A stretch of 64,000 nucleotides of DNA from Paralithodes platypus (Eukaryota > Arthropoda > Malacostraca > Decapoda > Lithodidae), in NCBI GenBank assembly GCA_032716605.1, contig CM064506.1, positions 19,764,600-19,828,599 on the forward strand. The letters run 5' to 3'. Below, one piece after another: positions 1-11,606 of this stretch. The position numbers and the translations under genes were made by a program. The stretch's first letter is position 1. The number at the start of each line of letters is the position of its first letter. Below the pieces are notes generated by a model that was given only the letters and a program-made list of their open reading frames with translations, was not told the DNA's origin and searched no databases.

Positions 1-311
1 CGGCGTCTCTTCCGTGGATTGACCTCCCAATCTACTAAGATTGGAAGCCAAAGCGTCACATTTTTCCTTTGCCCCTCAACTTTCTCTTCATAATTGCTGA
101 GGGGCACAGGGCCCTGGGTGGGGCTTTGGTTTCCCAGGCGTTTCCGCACCCTCCTCAGATCCCCGCCATGGAGTGGCTTCGGTCACCCAGGCTTTATTGT
201 GGTCGGCAGGGAGGATTCTGTGGGGGCGCTCAGTTACGGCCTTGGCCTTGCTCGGGGCCTTGGGGCTGTTCGGCCAGGCAGCTTGGGGAACAACAACAAC
301 AACAACAACAG
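1..311 (+). mobile_element. SINE-like element, 3' part, (AAC)n tail
   Basis: Matches the last about 315 bp of the 423-bp element at 7434-7856. It ends 'TTCGGCCAGGCAGCTTGGGG' plus (AAC)n. Its 5' end is cut by the window edge or truncated. Apparent ORFs across it are not genes: related copies are open in different frames on both strands. Confidence 0.8.
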
Positions 312-360
312 TAAGTATATACCTCATGCCAGACATTCCCTAGTATTTTGAGATAGCCTT

Positions 361-482
361 AACTGTCCTGGTGGTATAATGGTTAGAGTGTTACCTTTAA
401 CTGTCTTGATGGTGTAATAGTTAGTGTTCTAAGATATGTATGTGGTAACCCAGGTTCGAATCCCAGTAGGATCATGCTTTCA
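361..482 (+). mobile_element. tRNA-derived SINE (type 1)
   Basis: Contains A-box-like 'TGGTATAATGGTTAG' and 'TGGTGTAATAGTTAG' and B-box 'GGTTCGAATCC', followed by 'ATTTCATTGGGAGGTGTTTGG', which is also found at 15840. The A-box portion is duplicated. Not a functional tRNA: the cloverleaf arms do not pair. Confidence 0.65.
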
Positions 483-651
483 TTAATTTCATTGGGAGGT
501 GTTTGGTGTGAAATTACAGTACAGCCGAACAGTGTTGTCCCGGAAATTTATATGTGCATTTCATAAGTAATTAGGTGTTTTATGAGCAATTCAGATGTAA
601 TTGGATATTCCAAGTAATTGAAAATATGGATTAAGTAAAACAGTTCCTGGA

Positions 652-1611
652 GTGAGATGGGATAGTGGGGCGATTGTTGTTTTTAGGCTAGCAGACGACC
701 ACCTCGCGATGGCGGAAAGGCGTGAAAGCCTAGCTGGGGATGAGGAGGAATACGAATTCGAAGGCTTTATCACCAAGGACAAGGATGATCAGTTGGCAAG
801 TATGAAAAAACAATTGATGGGTCTTGTGAGATGGAGGGGAGTGATGGAAAATTGGAGGAAGGAGTTAAGGGCTAAAGTAGAAGTTTTGTCCGATATGTGT
901 CGCGTTATTAGCGGGGTGGATAGGCCTAGGCCAGTAAGTGACAGCCTAGAGGCAGTGATGGCCAGAGTAGACGAGTTAGCGGCGGAAAATGTGGCACTCA
1001 AGGCTCAGCTTAAGGAATATGAGGGCCACCTGAGTGAGGAAGTAAAAGGAATTAGTGAGGTAAAAAATGAGTGGACAAGGGTGGAGAGTGCCACGATGGT
1101 AGCCCTTGAAGAAATTGTGAAGGAGCAGAAGGAAGAGAGAGAAAAGGAAAAGAAAGAGTTTGAAAAAAATGTAGTGCAAGTTTTAAAGAAGAAAGAGAAG
1201 GTAGTGAGAGAGACAATAGATAGAGGTAAGTGTGTAGTAATCTTTGGAGATGTGGAAGAGCACCTGGCAGATATGAAGGTAAGAAAGGAAAGGGATGTTG
1301 TGAAAGTCAAGGGGATACTGGATTACTTAGACGAGGGTTATGGATGGGTAAAAGAACTGGAGGAGGTGAGAAGGTTAGGAAAATATAAGAAGGGCGAGAT
1401 GAGACCACTAAGAGTGGAACTAAAGTTTAGATCAACAGCAGAAGCAGTAGCCAATGTGAGCTGGAAATTAAATTCGACAGAGCTGAATCATATAAGGGTA
1501 AAAAAGGACCTAAGTGTAGAAGAACGAGAACAGTTAGGGAACTCCAAGCTAAGGCTGATGAAGAGAATGGAAAGTTGTCTGAAGAGCAAAAGATTTTTTT
1601 TTGGAGAATAA
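652..1611 (+). CDS. LINE A ORF1, coiled-coil RNA-binding protein
   Basis: A 319-codon frame rich in K and E. Residues about 85-190 look like a long coiled coil, followed by an RRM-like part with 'CVVIFGDVEEHL', 'VRRLGKYKKGEMRPLRVELK' and 'IRVKKDLSVEERE', the layout of L1-type ORF1p (RNA chaperone that coats element RNA). A frameshift near 1560 ends it early; the natural C-terminus continues in another frame from about 1575 ('SEEQKIFFWRIREGQVRKW'). The first ATG may not be the native start, since a second methionine (MAERRESLAGDEEE) follows 19 residues later. Confidence 0.8.
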   Translation: MRWDSGAIVVFRLADDHLAMAERRESLAGDEEEYEFEGFITKDKDDQLASMKKQLMGLVRWRGVMENWRKELRAKVEVLSDMCRVISGVDRPRPVSDSLEAVMARVDELAAENVALKAQLKEYEGHLSEEVKGISEVKNEWTRVESATMVALEEIVKEQKEEREKEKKEFEKNVVQVLKKKEKVVRETIDRGKCVVIFGDVEEHLADMKVRKERDVVKVKGILDYLDEGYGWVKELEEVRRLGKYKKGEMRPLRVELKFRSTAEAVANVSWKLNSTELNHIRVKKDLSVEEREQLGNSKLRLMKRMESCLKSKRFFFGE

Positions 1612-1944
1612 GGGAAGGGCAAGTAAGGAAGTGGTACATCAGGAGCCACCAAGAACCGAAAGTAAGAGGAGTGATAGGGAAAGAGACAGAGAGACAAGTA
1701 CGAAGTCAAAGCAAGGAGATGGACCGAGAGATAATGCAGGGAGCAGGGGACCGGAGAGAGAGCCAGGATATGGTGGAGAAGGTGGAACAGAGGGAGAGAG
1801 AGGGGGTATGGGAGGTTGTGGAGGGGGGGGGGGGGGAGGAGAATAGAATTAGCAGGGGAGGTGGAACTAGGTCAGGGAAGGGATGGAGGAGGAGGTGAAC
1901 CTGGTAGGAGGCAGAGAGGGAAGAAAAACAAGGAGGTGGATTCA

Positions 1945-2596
1945 AATATACTGTGCTACTACACTAATATTGATGGAATAAACAGTAAAAAGGTAGAGTT
2001 AGATGATATATTAAGAAAAGATCAACCACAGATAGTCTGTTTGACAGAAACAAAGCTGAACCAGAACTTTGACAGCAACATAGTGTTTAGTGAAGGATAT
2101 AATATATGGAGATATGATAGAAAGGGTAAAAGGGGAGGTGGAGTGGCAGTATTAGTTAAGAACCCTATGACAGCAAAGCACGTGGAGTTAAATAATGACA
2201 AGGCAGAAATAATGGCAGTTGAACTCAATGATATAGAAGGAAAAAAGCTAGAGGGAGTTGGAGTTTGAGGAGATGGTCGAGGATATGATTCAGTCGTTGA
2301 GAAGATTGCTTTTAAGGAAGAATCGATTGATCTTGGTAGGAGATTTCAACTGTAGTGAGGTTGATTGGGAATCGGGAGATGCAGGGCCAAATCAGAGATC
2401 TTGGGGAAGTCGGCTAGTGGAGTTGGTTACGGAAAATGTACTTGCACAACATGTGAAGGAAAATACAAGAATGAGGGGTAATAACGAGCCTTCTAAACTC
2501 GATCTGATTTTTACAAAAGATCCTCACGAAATTAGTGATATAAACTATCTATGTCCTGTAGGTAAAAGTGATCACCTATTACTAAAATGGAAGTAG
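1945..2596 (+). pseudogene. LINE A endonuclease (EEP) remnant
   Basis: Two frames carry the apurinic-type endonuclease: 'YYTNIDGINSKKVELDDIL', 'IVCLTETKLN' and 'RGGGVAVLVKN' in the first, then 'RLILVGDFNCSEVDW', 'LDLIFTKD' and 'GKSDHLLLKW' in the second. The two overlap near 2258-2268, and part of the central fold between them is missing, so the domain is inactive. Confidence 0.8.
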
Positions 2597-2674
2597 ACCT
2601 CGAGTAATGCCAATAGATTAGACAATAGCTACATAAATGACAGATTAAATTATAGTAAAGCTGATTATGTATCC

Positions 2675-5375
2675 TTGAAAAGATATTTAGAGGGAGTAGA
2701 TTGGGATCTTATTTTGAAGGAACAGGACGTACAAGGTAAATATAGTAGATTCCTCGAAATTTATAGAGTAGGAACCAATCTGTTTGTCCCAAGATATAAA
2801 ACTGGAAATTTTACTAAGCAGAAAGAATGGTTTAATTTGAAATGCAAAAGAGCTTTGGGTAGGCGTGATGCAGCTTGGGCTAGATTAAGAAGAAGGAACA
2901 CTGAGAGTAATCTGAGTAAATATAAACAGGAGAGGAATAGATATGTTAACATAATTAGGCAAGTTAAAATGAACTATGAGAAGAACATAGTAAATAAATG
3001 TGAAAGTGACCCTAGATTATTTTATAAATATATAAACAGTAAGTTGAAGGTAAAGAAACAAATGACTAAATTAAGAGTTGATGCTAGGACGTATGAAAAT
3101 GTATCGGACATGTGTGAGGTAATGAATAACAAATTGGGGTCAGTTTTTACTAGAGAGGAAGGTTTTGACGAACCACAGGCGGGAGTACTGGAGAGTGGTC
3201 TTAGTAAGATTGAAATAACTAGAGATGAGCTGTTATCTGCGATGAGAGGACTTGAAGTAAGGAAAGCTATGGGACCGGATGAAGTGTCTGTCTGGGTTTT
3301 AAAGGAGTGTGCAGAGCAATTCGTGGAGCCAGTGAGGGACATAATTCAAGCTTCCTTAGATAAAGGACAGGTTCCTGTTGAATGGAAAAGAGCTAATATC
3401 ATTCCGATATACAAGAATGGAAACCCTGTGGGCCCTCTAAACTATAGACCAGTTTCACTTACTAGTATTGTATGCAAGATTTGTGAAAAGCTAATTAGGA
3501 AGAGATGGATGAAAATGTTGGAGAGAAAGAAGAAGCAATTTGGATTCAGAGAAGGGACATCTTGTGTTACCAGTTTGCTATGTTATTACAGTAGGGTGAT
3601 AGATGTACTCCAAGAAAGAGGCGGATGGGTGGACTGCGTCTACTTAGACCTTTCCAAAGCATTCGATAAGGTACCACATAAGAGATTGTTATCTAAGCTT
3701 GAGATGCTAGGATGTGTCAGGGGGAGTTTGCTGAAATGGATGGAGAGCTATTTAACAGATAGGGAAATGAGGACCAACATTAGAGGAACTTACTCATCGT
3801 GGCGGAAAGTTGAGAGTGGTGTGCCGCAGGGATCTGTGTTGGCACCTCTCATGTTCCTTATGTACGTGAATGACCTGCCGATAGGCATAAACTCCTACAT
3901 GTCAATGTTTGCAGATGACGTAAAAATTATGAGACAAATAACAAATAAAAGTAGTTGTGAGGAGCTGCAAGGGGATTTAGATAAAATATACGAATGGAGC
4001 ACCAAGTGGAAAATGAAATTTAATATAAGTAAATGCCATGTGTTAAATATGGGAAGAAGTGTGAATAGACCAAATTGGGAGTACAGGATGGGAGATAATA
4101 TAATTAGCAAGGCCGAAAAAGAAAAGGATTTAGGGTTGATTATACAAGATAACTTGTCGCCAGAGAAACATATTAACCCTTTGGCGCACGATGACTCGTT
4201 CAGAGTCATTAGGTATTTTTTTCCTAGGTGCACGATGACTCGTTAAGAGTCATTAAACTTAAATATATTCGCCAAAAATTAAGTTTTCGTCTGACGCGCG
4301 TCATATTTGGCATAGATATTAAGTATTACGTCTAGTTCAATGGGTACAATTGGCAACCCCCTCAGTTTAACGGTTTACTCACGGCTGGCTGGGAAGGGAG
4401 CAGAGTACAGCTCAGTCTGTGTTTCGATACTTCCACGTTTATTCGTGTATCTCAGTAACTATTTGGTTTATAGTAATTCTGTAGTTACCAGTGGAATCCG
4501 CATTAAATTCCGCTTCCATATATGTATGCAAATAAAAAATGTTGTGGGCAAAATTTTGAGCTAGCGCGAGTTGGAGATAAGGTATTTCATTTTGTTTTTA
4601 CAATTCTTATTTCGGAGTGCCCCAATGTGGTTGTTTTGTATTTATTCTATGTTTTTATTCGCTTATCTTCAAGTTCAATCAATAACGAAGCCGATGGTAC
4701 CTCATTAATCCAAATACAAGGATTTGTTGGTGGATAAAAACGTCACAGAAACAAATTATCGCCGGGCACAAAACTGGCTCTGAGTGAGCTGAGATATACT
4801 TTGGGAGTGGGAAAAACTTTGAATGGAAACTATAGGTGCGCCAAAGGGTTAACAAGCTCTTTAGCAGAATGTATGCAATGGCCGGGAATATGAAAGTTGC
4901 TCTGAACTACTTGGATGAGACCATGGTAGCGAAAATTATGAAGAGTATGATTAGACCAAGATTGGAGTATGCAGCAGTGGTGTGGTCCCCGCATCTAAAG
5001 AAGCATATTCACAAGTTAGAAAGAATCCAGAGAGCAGTTACTAGATTGGTTCCAAGTCTCAGAGAACTGCCATATGAAGGGAGGCTAGACAAATTAAATC
5101 TACCGAGTCTAAAAGAGAGGAGAGAGAGGGGAGACATGATAATGATGTACAAATGCACCCGGGGGCTGGAGAGGCTGGATAGGGAGGATATATTAATTAT
5201 GGATACAGGAATAACTAGAGGCCACAGCTACAAAGTAAAAAGACCTACCTGCAAGAATGATATCAGGAAGTTTAGCTTCCCCTATAGATGTATTGACAAA
5301 TGGAATGGGCTGGAGGAGGAGGTGGTAGGGGCAAGGAACATCCATATTTTCAAGAAAAAATTGGATAAAAAGTAG
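2675..5375 (+). pseudogene. LINE A reverse transcriptase, split by a TTAA element
   Basis: RT motifs are visible in order: 'YRPVSLTSIVCKICEKLI', 'QFGFREGTSC', 'YLDLSKAFDKVPHKRLL', 'SGVPQGSVLAPLMFLMYVND', 'MFADDVKIM' (catalytic DD intact). The frame runs to the TTAA at 4173. It resumes after 4848 with 'LNYLDETMVAKIMKSMIRPR' and the 'RLEYAAVVWSPHLKKHIHKL' thumb/C-terminal block, ending at 5375. Removing one TTAA and the element restores the frame, so the insertion is precise. Confidence 0.85.
4177..4848. mobile_element. TTAA-flanked MITE (piggyBac-like), 672 bp
   Basis: Terminal inverted repeats CCCTTTGGCGCAC and GTGCGCCAAAGGG, flanked by TTAA at 4173-4176 and 4849-4852. CCCTTTG ends and TTAA duplication are piggyBac-type. 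No transposase; small ORFs inside show no similarity I know. It interrupts the LINE A RT frame. Confidence 0.88.
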
Positions 5376-5588
5376 ACTGAGAGACGGGACAACACGAGCC
5401 TAGCTCAACTCCTGTAAACTACAATTAGGTAAATACAATTAGGTAAATACAGTAATATATTAGATTATTACTAGGAAGATTGTTTCTACATACTGTACTG
5501 CACATGGGTATACACTTCTTTTTTCTACATTATCAAGCTCCAATCTACTATGCAGAATCTTGGTTTTATATACTGTATGTACTGTATA

Positions 5589-5591
5589 TGC

Positions 5592-5631
<40 letters not shown>

Positions 5632-5641
5632 ATGTATGTAA
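5589..5641 (+). repeat. (TG)n(TATG)n microsatellite
   Basis: Simple repeat of TG then TATG units in the intron 160 bp before exon 1. Confidence 0.95.
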
Positions 5642-5750
5642 TGGGAGACAGGAGAGATATGGATGGTTAGGTATATAAAGATGGGTAAATTTATATAGTT
5701 ATTTTTCCCTCCATAGTACAGCCATGTAATTTATCCTTTTCTTCCTGCAG

Positions 5751-5913
5751 GTATGGTCAGTCATTGGTACTTGTTGCCAGTCAGCAGTTGCGCAACAAAG
5801 CCCTGTGCATATCTACCTGCATTGACAAGTTCTATGATCTCTCTCTCCTGCAGTATACTATGTTGGAGCGTATTGGGCGCTCTCGTCGCATGGGGGAGAT
5901 TACACAGGGCAAG
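5751..5913 (+). CDS. GTF3C1: GTF3C1 exon 1 of window
   Basis: Preceded by a good acceptor (cttcctgcag) and followed by donor gtattg. It enters in the last base of a codon and leaves at phase 0. It encodes 54 residues including 'VASQQLRNKALC' and 'MLERIGRSRRMGEI', resembling the human 'ERLGRSRWQGEL' segment of the extended winged-helix domain of TFIIIC subunit 1. Upstream exons are not in the window. Confidence 0.88.
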
Positions 5914-5967
5914 GTATTGTCATCACTAAATGTATGTGCAAGTCCTTTGGTACATATCTCTGTGTCC

Positions 5968-6127
5968 ACCATTCATTAACTGCCTTCGTGGTGTAATGCA
6001 TAAGGTGTTGATATTCGGTGTGAGCGTCCTGGGTTCGAATTCACGGACTGCCACATGTGTTTGTAATATTTCATTAATCGATTTTAGGAGTAGAGTTGGT
6101 TGTTGGATAGAACATAATAATTTATAT
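5968..6127 (+). mobile_element. tRNA-derived SINE (type 2), copy 1 of a local duplication
   Basis: A-box-like 'GTGGTGTAATGCATAAGG' and B-box 'GGGTTCGAATTC' about 35 bp apart, then a shared tail 'TTCATTAATCGATTTTAGGA'. The same segment with the same left flank ('GTGTCCACCATT') recurs at 6287. Confidence 0.7.
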
Positions 6128-6286
6128 TGGTTCAGGAGTAATTTATCGAGAGGCCTTCCCTAGTGGTTAAGGCCCCATTAATTGCTCTTTCCATTCACAT
6201 ATGCATAGCCTACGTGAGTTGCAGTTGGGATGTGTGTACATGCTTAGATTGATATGAGGATTCGAAGTTGCATAATAAATCGTAGG

Positions 6287-6446
6287 CAGTGTCCACCATT
6301 CTTTAACTGCCTTCGTGGTGTAATGCATAAGGTGTTGATATTCGGTGTGAGCATCCTGGGTTCAAATCCACGGACTGCCACATGTGTTTGTAATATTTCA
6401 TTAATCGATTTTAGGAGTAGAATTGGTTGTTGGATTGAACATAATA
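6287..6446 (+). mobile_element. tRNA-derived SINE (type 2), copy 2
   Basis: About 95% match by eye to 5968-6127, including the preceding 'GTCCACCATT'. The pair looks like a segmental duplication of about 317 bp rather than two independent insertions. Confidence 0.7.
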
Positions 6447-6714
6447 ATTCATTTACACATTACAATATCTTGTGCAAATACCACAGGAAAATAATGCTAG
6501 ACTTAACAAGGTATGGTGAGTAATAATATGAAGTTTTGATCTACAGGTATTGTGTAAATAAATGACGAAATGCTTTACCAATAAATTTCCAGGATTTGGT
6601 TCATGAAAAGTCAGGCTAAAGTTGATACTGTAAGATATCCTAGGCTACCTAAGCCTAGGTATAATCGAGTGTGTGTGATGTGCATTGTGGTATTATAATA
6701 TTAAAAGCCATTAA

Positions 6715-7053
6715 GGGGGATGACCTGTTTTTTTCTCTCTGTGGGTTGTATCCATTCGGCTCTATTCAGCCTACTATTTTAAGATGTTTATCCCGATCCA
6801 GGTGTCGATTTATACCTGCCTAGCGATAGTGAGCCTTCATATTTTGGATAATGAGTTAGACAGGTGACTAAATTTGTAAAAAAAATTATAGAAAAATTTC
6901 TCCGGCGAAGCCGGATTTCTCCATATAATGCTGGCTCGCTATTGCTCGCCAGGAATAAATCAACACCTGGATGGGAATAAATGTCTCAAAACAGTAGGCT
7001 GAATGGGGCCCAATGGATACATACCAGAGAGAGAAAAAAGCAGGTCACCCCCC
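6715..7053. mobile_element. TTAA-flanked fold-back MITE, 339 bp
   Basis: TTAA at 6711-6714 and 7054-7057. The ends are inverted repeats over about 45 bp (GGGGGATGACCTG... against ...CAGGTCACCCCCC, then CTCTCTGTGGGTTGTATCC against GGATACATACCAGAGAGAG). The interior also pairs (gatccaggtgtcgattta with aaatcaacacctggatgg), so nearly the whole element folds. A diverged relative lies at about 17000-17135. Confidence 0.82.
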
Positions 7054-7057
7054 TTAA

Positions 7058-7955
7058 CCCCTCAGACCCGGCTATGTATTTCATAGCGAAACCCGGGGGT
7101 TTTGGCCGAAAAACTTCTACGCCTAGGCTACCGTATCTTTGTTATTTTGACTGCTTCCGCATTCCCGCACATCCCCAAGCGTAGATGTGTTTCATACCTG
7201 TAGAATGGCGTTGAGTAGAGCTCTCTAAGTCAACTGGTTCAGTTGTGATGACGATTTCCGTGGAGATAACTTTGTGGCGATATCAGCCACTTTACATTAC
7301 TTTTCAACACAAACATACAGGCACACACGAACAAGGACGCCTCTCCTTCTTGTGGTCGGAGATGCGCGGCGTCGGTCCAACCGCTGTTGTTTACATGCGT
7401 CGGACGGACGGCTTTCAAAATAAGCTTACAGGCAGTGGTGATGGGCTGGTCTATCAGAGTGAGAGCTGAGCAATCTCTGCCATACCCATAGCTTACTCTG
7501 ACTGTTCCTTTAACTTATATATTTTCTAGATCTCAAGTGACGGCGTCTCTTCCGTGGATTGACCTCCCAATCTACCAAGATTGGAAGCCAAAGCGTCACA
7601 TTTTTCCCTTGCCCCTCAACTTTCTCTTCATAATTGCTGAGGGGCACAGAGCCCTGGGTGGGGCTTTGGTTTCCCGGGAGTTTCCATCACCCTCCTCAGC
7701 TCCGCGCCATGGAGTGGCTTCGGTCACCCAGGCTTTATTGTGGTCGGCGGGGAGGGTCCTGTGGGGGCACTCGGTTATGGCCTTGGAATTGCTCGGGGCC
7801 TTGGGGCTGTTCGGCCAGGCAGCTTGGGGAACAACAACAACAACAACAACAACAACAAGCTTACAGGCTTTCAAGCTGCTGGAGCCTCAGAGCCCTTCCG
7901 GGTTCCGCGGGGATGTTTTTTATGGATGCCTCAGAGCCCAACCGGGTCTGAGGGG
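7058..7955. mobile_element. TTAA-flanked element of the ~480-bp family, with a nested SINE
   Basis: Ends CCCCTCAGACCCGG and CCGGGTCTGAGGGG, with TTAA at 7054-7057 (shared with the element on its left) and 7956-7959. Without the 423-bp SINE and its duplication it is about 464 bp and aligns with the copies at 27934 and 52802. Confidence 0.88.
7434..7856 (+). mobile_element. SINE-like element, full length 423 bp
   Basis: Flanked by 12-bp target duplication AAGCTTACAGGC (7422-7433 and 7857-7868). It starts 'TGGTGATGGGCTGGTCTATC' near its 5' end and finishes 'TTCGGCCAGGCAGCTTGGGG' plus (AAC)n. A minus-strand copy at 47935-48357 has the same length and the same 5' end, which argues for a real short element rather than a truncated LINE. 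No clear A or B box. Confidence 0.85.
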
Positions 7956-8343
7956 TTAATAATTTATATTTATTTATTTTAGTACGTCACTGTGAGACAC
8001 ATAATTATAAAGATCTGTGGCATGGCTCAAAAGGATTTTTTTTATTTTAAATATTATAGATATCTTTAGCAGAAAGGCTGAATGTGCAGATACACATACA
8101 GTATTAGAAATTTAAAAATTCCATATGTGGCGGATTGTATTTAGGATAAACTAGCGTTCACAGTGAAATTACCCCATTTGACCCTATCTTTAATGTGAAC
8201 CATCCTTATTCATTTGATTGTTTCAGATTAGACTAAATATTTACCGTACATCAAGTTATTTATGATCATAAAACAATATGAATCATTACAGTACAGTTAC
8301 CAGTACAAGTCTTCCTCGATCTTAAATCTTAAATCTTAATTAA

Positions 8344-8584
8344 CCCTTGGGATCCTGGGGGCCTCATATGAAGTTTGGTATTTTCAAACTTCATAATTCA
8401 GTAGCTACTGATTGAGACCACCTAGAGCAGTCATTTCTTTTGCAAATTGTAGAACGTTTTCTTGTCTGTAGACTGCCGTTGAGATGACATCACTACGTTG
8501 CGTGGTTGCCGAGTTCTGATGATTATATCGGCGACTTTTTAGCCGCGCATTTTGCCTCATATGGGGCCTCCCGGATTCCAAGGG
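8344..8584. mobile_element. TTAA-flanked MITE, 241 bp
   Basis: Ends CCCTTGGGATCCTGGGGGCC and GGCCTCCCGGATTCCAAGGG, TTAA at 8340-8343 and 8585-8588. It abuts the 5' end of LINE B. Confidence 0.85.
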
Positions 8585-8588
8585 TTAA

Positions 8589-9569
8589 GAGTGTGGGATG
8601 GTGAGAGTGAACATGATTTGTGGGGTAGGGAAGGTTGGGTTGCCTGGTCTGGGATGGATGCAGGATATAAACGTAAGAAAAAAGAAGGGGTAGCAGTGAT
8701 TTTGTCTGATAGGTTGAAGAAGTGTGTGAAAAATTATGGATGCGTGGACTCAAGAATCGTTTGGTGTGAGTGCAAGATCGGGATAGACAGGTATACATTT
8801 ATGTGCGTGTATGCACCAGTTAACCAAGAAACTGGGAAAGGTGTGGAAGAAAATAGACAGTTTTGGTTTAAAGTCAATAAATGTATAAGAGAAAGGCAAG
8901 AGTGCACACAGGTAATTTTACTGGGTGACATGAATGGTAGAGTTGGAAATGAGGAGATAGAAGGTATAGTGGGTAAATGGGGTGTGGAGGGTAGGAACAT
9001 GAATGGTGACTTTCTTGTAGAAGTATGTGCGGAGAGAGAAATGTTTCTGGCCAACACGTATTTTCAACATCGTCACATTCATAGGTATACATAGCACAGG
9101 TGAAGATGAGCAAGAACAGAAATCTTTAATTGACTATGCCATGATTGACTCTGGACTAATAGGAAGAATTTTAGATTCGAAAGCTGTACGAGGTATGCTG
9201 ACGGGATCAGACCACTATACAGTGCTGACAAAAGTGAGGATAAGGAAGGAGTGGAAATATGAGAGGAAAGAGAGAAAACTTACAGTAGAGAGAATAAATG
9301 TGAGAAAACTAAGTGAAGAATGTAATGCAACAAAATACAGGGATATGCTGAAAGAGACTATAAAGAGCATAGACGATATGATAGACCTAGGAAATACTGT
9401 AGACAAAGTAGGGATAGGTACAAGATACTCCATGATTAAAGCAGCTGAGAAAGTATGTGGGAAGAAAACATTTAAAATGTGGAAGAAGAAAGGTAACGCA
9501 TGGTTTAGCAAAGAGATAGAAGAAATAGTGAAAAAGAAGAAAGAGTATGCTGCAAAAGAATATACCTAG
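8589..9569 (+). pseudogene. LINE B endonuclease remnant
   Basis: EEP-type endonuclease with 'KEGVAVILSDRLKK', 'YTFMCVYAPVN', 'VILLGDMNGRVGN' and, after a frameshift near 9090, 'SLIDYAMID' and 'GSDHYTVLTKVRI' (the SDH catalytic end). A linker region follows up to 9569. Confidence 0.8.
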
Positions 9570-11583
9570 AGAAACTAGAGATGCGAGGAAAGAAGAATAT
9601 AAAAACTTGAAACAAAGAGTGAAGAGGACGATACAACATGCTTAAAGGAAGTCAGATGAGGAATATGGGAAAAAGATTAGTGAACAGTTTCTGAATGACA
9701 AGAAAGCATACTACAGAGCTGTGAAAGAAGCCAGAGGGAAGAAGACTGAGAGTGTCTCAGGTGGTAGGATGAGGGACATGAATGGGAAAGTGGTAGAGGG
9801 TGATGGTGTGGTGAAAGTATGGAAAGATAATTTTAGTAGCTTAGCTGTACTGTAAAGAGTAGGGGGAAGGCAAAGATCTCATCCATAGGAATGGAGAGAG
9901 GTAGAATAAACAGGGTAAATGAAAGCCAGATAAGCAGAGAAGAAGTAAAAGAAGCAGTCAATAGACTTAAAATGGGCAAAGCTGCTGGGGTAGATAACAT
10001 CCCTGGTAAAATGCTGAGATACGGAGGAGAAGAAGCCGTTGACATAATGCATAGGTTATGTAAATTAGCATGGGAAAGGGAAAGTGTACCAGAGGACTGG
10101 AGGAAAGCATTGATAGTACCCTTGTACAAAGGGAAGGGTAGTAAAGAGGAGTGTAAGAGTTATAGGGGAATTAGTTTGCTTAGCATACCTGGAAAGGTAC
10201 ACGCAAGAGTAGTAACAGAGAGACTACAGAAAATAACGGATGACAAAATAGGCGAGGAGCAGGGAGGTTTCAGAAAGGGCAGGGGCTGCGTTGACCAGAT
10301 AGCCTCAATGCGTTTGTTGGTAGAGAAGTATCTGGCCAAGAACAGAAAACTATGCAGCATTCATGGATTTGGAAAAGGCCTACGACAGAGTGGACTGGGA
10401 GGGTCTGTGGGATGTGTTAACAGTATGTGGTGTGGGAGGAAAGTTGCTAATGGCAGTAAAATCTTTTTATAGGAATGCAATGGCAAATGTGAAGGTAGGA
10501 GATAAGGTAAGTGAAAGTTTTGAGGTCAATGTAGGAGTAAGACAGGGATGTGTCATGTCAGCTTGGTTGTTCAATATATACATGGATGGAGTGATTAGAG
10601 AATGTAGGGCGGGATCAATGGGTGTAGGAGCTAGACTGGAATCAGAGGGAAGAGCATGGAAGATTTTAACATGCCTATATGCGGACGATGCAGTCCTGTT
10701 GGCGGAAAATGCGGAAGAACTTCAGAGAGGGGTCACTGACTTTGACAGGGTATGTGAAAAGAGAAAGTTAAAGGTCAATGTAGGGAAATGTAAGGTAATG
10801 GTGTTTGAGAGAAGAATGCATGAAACCATAAATTTTAAGGACAAATATAGAATCAAGAAAGAACATGAGAAAAGTTGTAAAATAAAAATGAAAAATGAAG
10901 TACTGGAAGAGGTTGAAAGTTTCAAGTATTTGGGAGCTGTACTATGCAAATATGGTAAAATGGAGAGTGAGATAAAAGAGAGAAAAATGCAAGGGAGAAA
11001 GGTGATTGGAGAACTTGATAGTATTCTCAAAGGAAGAATGGTTAGTCAGGAAGTAAAAAGTCACTGAGAAACAGTGTGCTGCTCCCAACACTCTCGTATG
11101 GAAGTGAGACATGGACAGCAAGTGACGAAGACCTCTCCAAACTGAGAGCTCTGGAGATGAGCTTTTTCAGAATGGCAGCTGGTGTGAATAGGCTAGATGG
11201 GCCAAGTAATAGGGAAGTGTATGAGTCCTTTGGAATGGAAGAGCAGGCTTTGGGCATTGATTGTGGTGTGGTTGAGTGGATAAAGAGAAGTACTTTGAGG
11301 TGGTATGGTCATGTTCAGAGAATGGATGAAGACAGAATGCCAAGAAAGATATATGGGAGTCAGGTGAGTGGAACTGCTAGTAGTGGAAGACCACCTATGG
11401 TATGGGAAAAGAAAGTAGAAAAATATATTGAAGAAAAACTTCCACGTAGTGGAAGGGGCATTGTGGCACGGGCAAAGGAGGCATGTCTTGACAAAGTAGC
11501 CTGGAGACGTTTCTGTCATGGCCATCCTCTAGCGGGGGTTTTCCAGGGAGAACAAGGCGTTGGAGATGATGATGATGATGATG
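8589..11583 (+). mobile_element. LINE B: RTE-like non-LTR element
   Basis: 5'-truncated (begins inside the endonuclease) and ends in a (GAT)n run at 11562-11583, a microsatellite tail of the kind RTE elements carry. The coding part is broken into about five frames. Protein style ('YRGISLLSIPGKV', 'MDLEKAYDRVDWEGLW', 'VGVRQGCVMSAWLFNIYMDG') is RTE/Proto2-like; the exact clade is uncertain. Confidence 0.82.
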
Positions 11584-11606
11584 AAAAATCATATAGCAAA
11601 CCCTAA
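9891..11606 (+). pseudogene. LINE B reverse transcriptase remnant
   Basis: Three frames in sequence: 9891-10350 ('MGKAAGVDNIPGKML', 'YRGISLLSIPGKV', 'EEQGGFRKGRGCVDQI'), 10363-11067 ('MDLEKAYDRVDWE', 'GVRQGCVMSAWLFNIYMDG', 'CLYADDAVLLAEN' with catalytic DD), then 11076-11606 ('LLPTLSYGSETW', 'LRWYGHVQRMDEDRMP'). Frameshifts at about 10355 and 11068 disable it. Confidence 0.82.

Larger units (their letters stand above)
652..5455 (+). mobile_element. LINE A: non-LTR element with coiled-coil ORF1, Jockey/CR1 superfamily
   Basis: The order ORF1, endonuclease, RT and 3' tail is preserved, but frameshifts, an endonuclease deletion, a stop between endonuclease and RT, and a TTAA element at 4177-4848 interrupt it. 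The tail repeats AATTAGGTAAATAC. RT motifs place it near CR1/Jockey; the clade is not resolved. Upstream, 483-651 holds no feature I can identify and may be its 5' UTR. Confidence 0.85.

Noticed and set aside
69..351. Overlapping open frames in the SINE at 1-311 (and the same in 7537-7982, 34128-34487, 47692-48159)
   Set aside because: Frames are open on both strands in all copies of a repeat and run into (AAC)n; they are compositional, not genes.
1575..1898. Plus-strand frame rich in E, R and G downstream of LINE A ORF1
   Set aside because: Only its first part continues ORF1 after a frameshift; the rest is purine-rich low complexity.
5989..6446. CRISPR-like spaced repeats
   Set aside because: Two copies only, tRNA-derived SINE duplicates in a eukaryotic intron.
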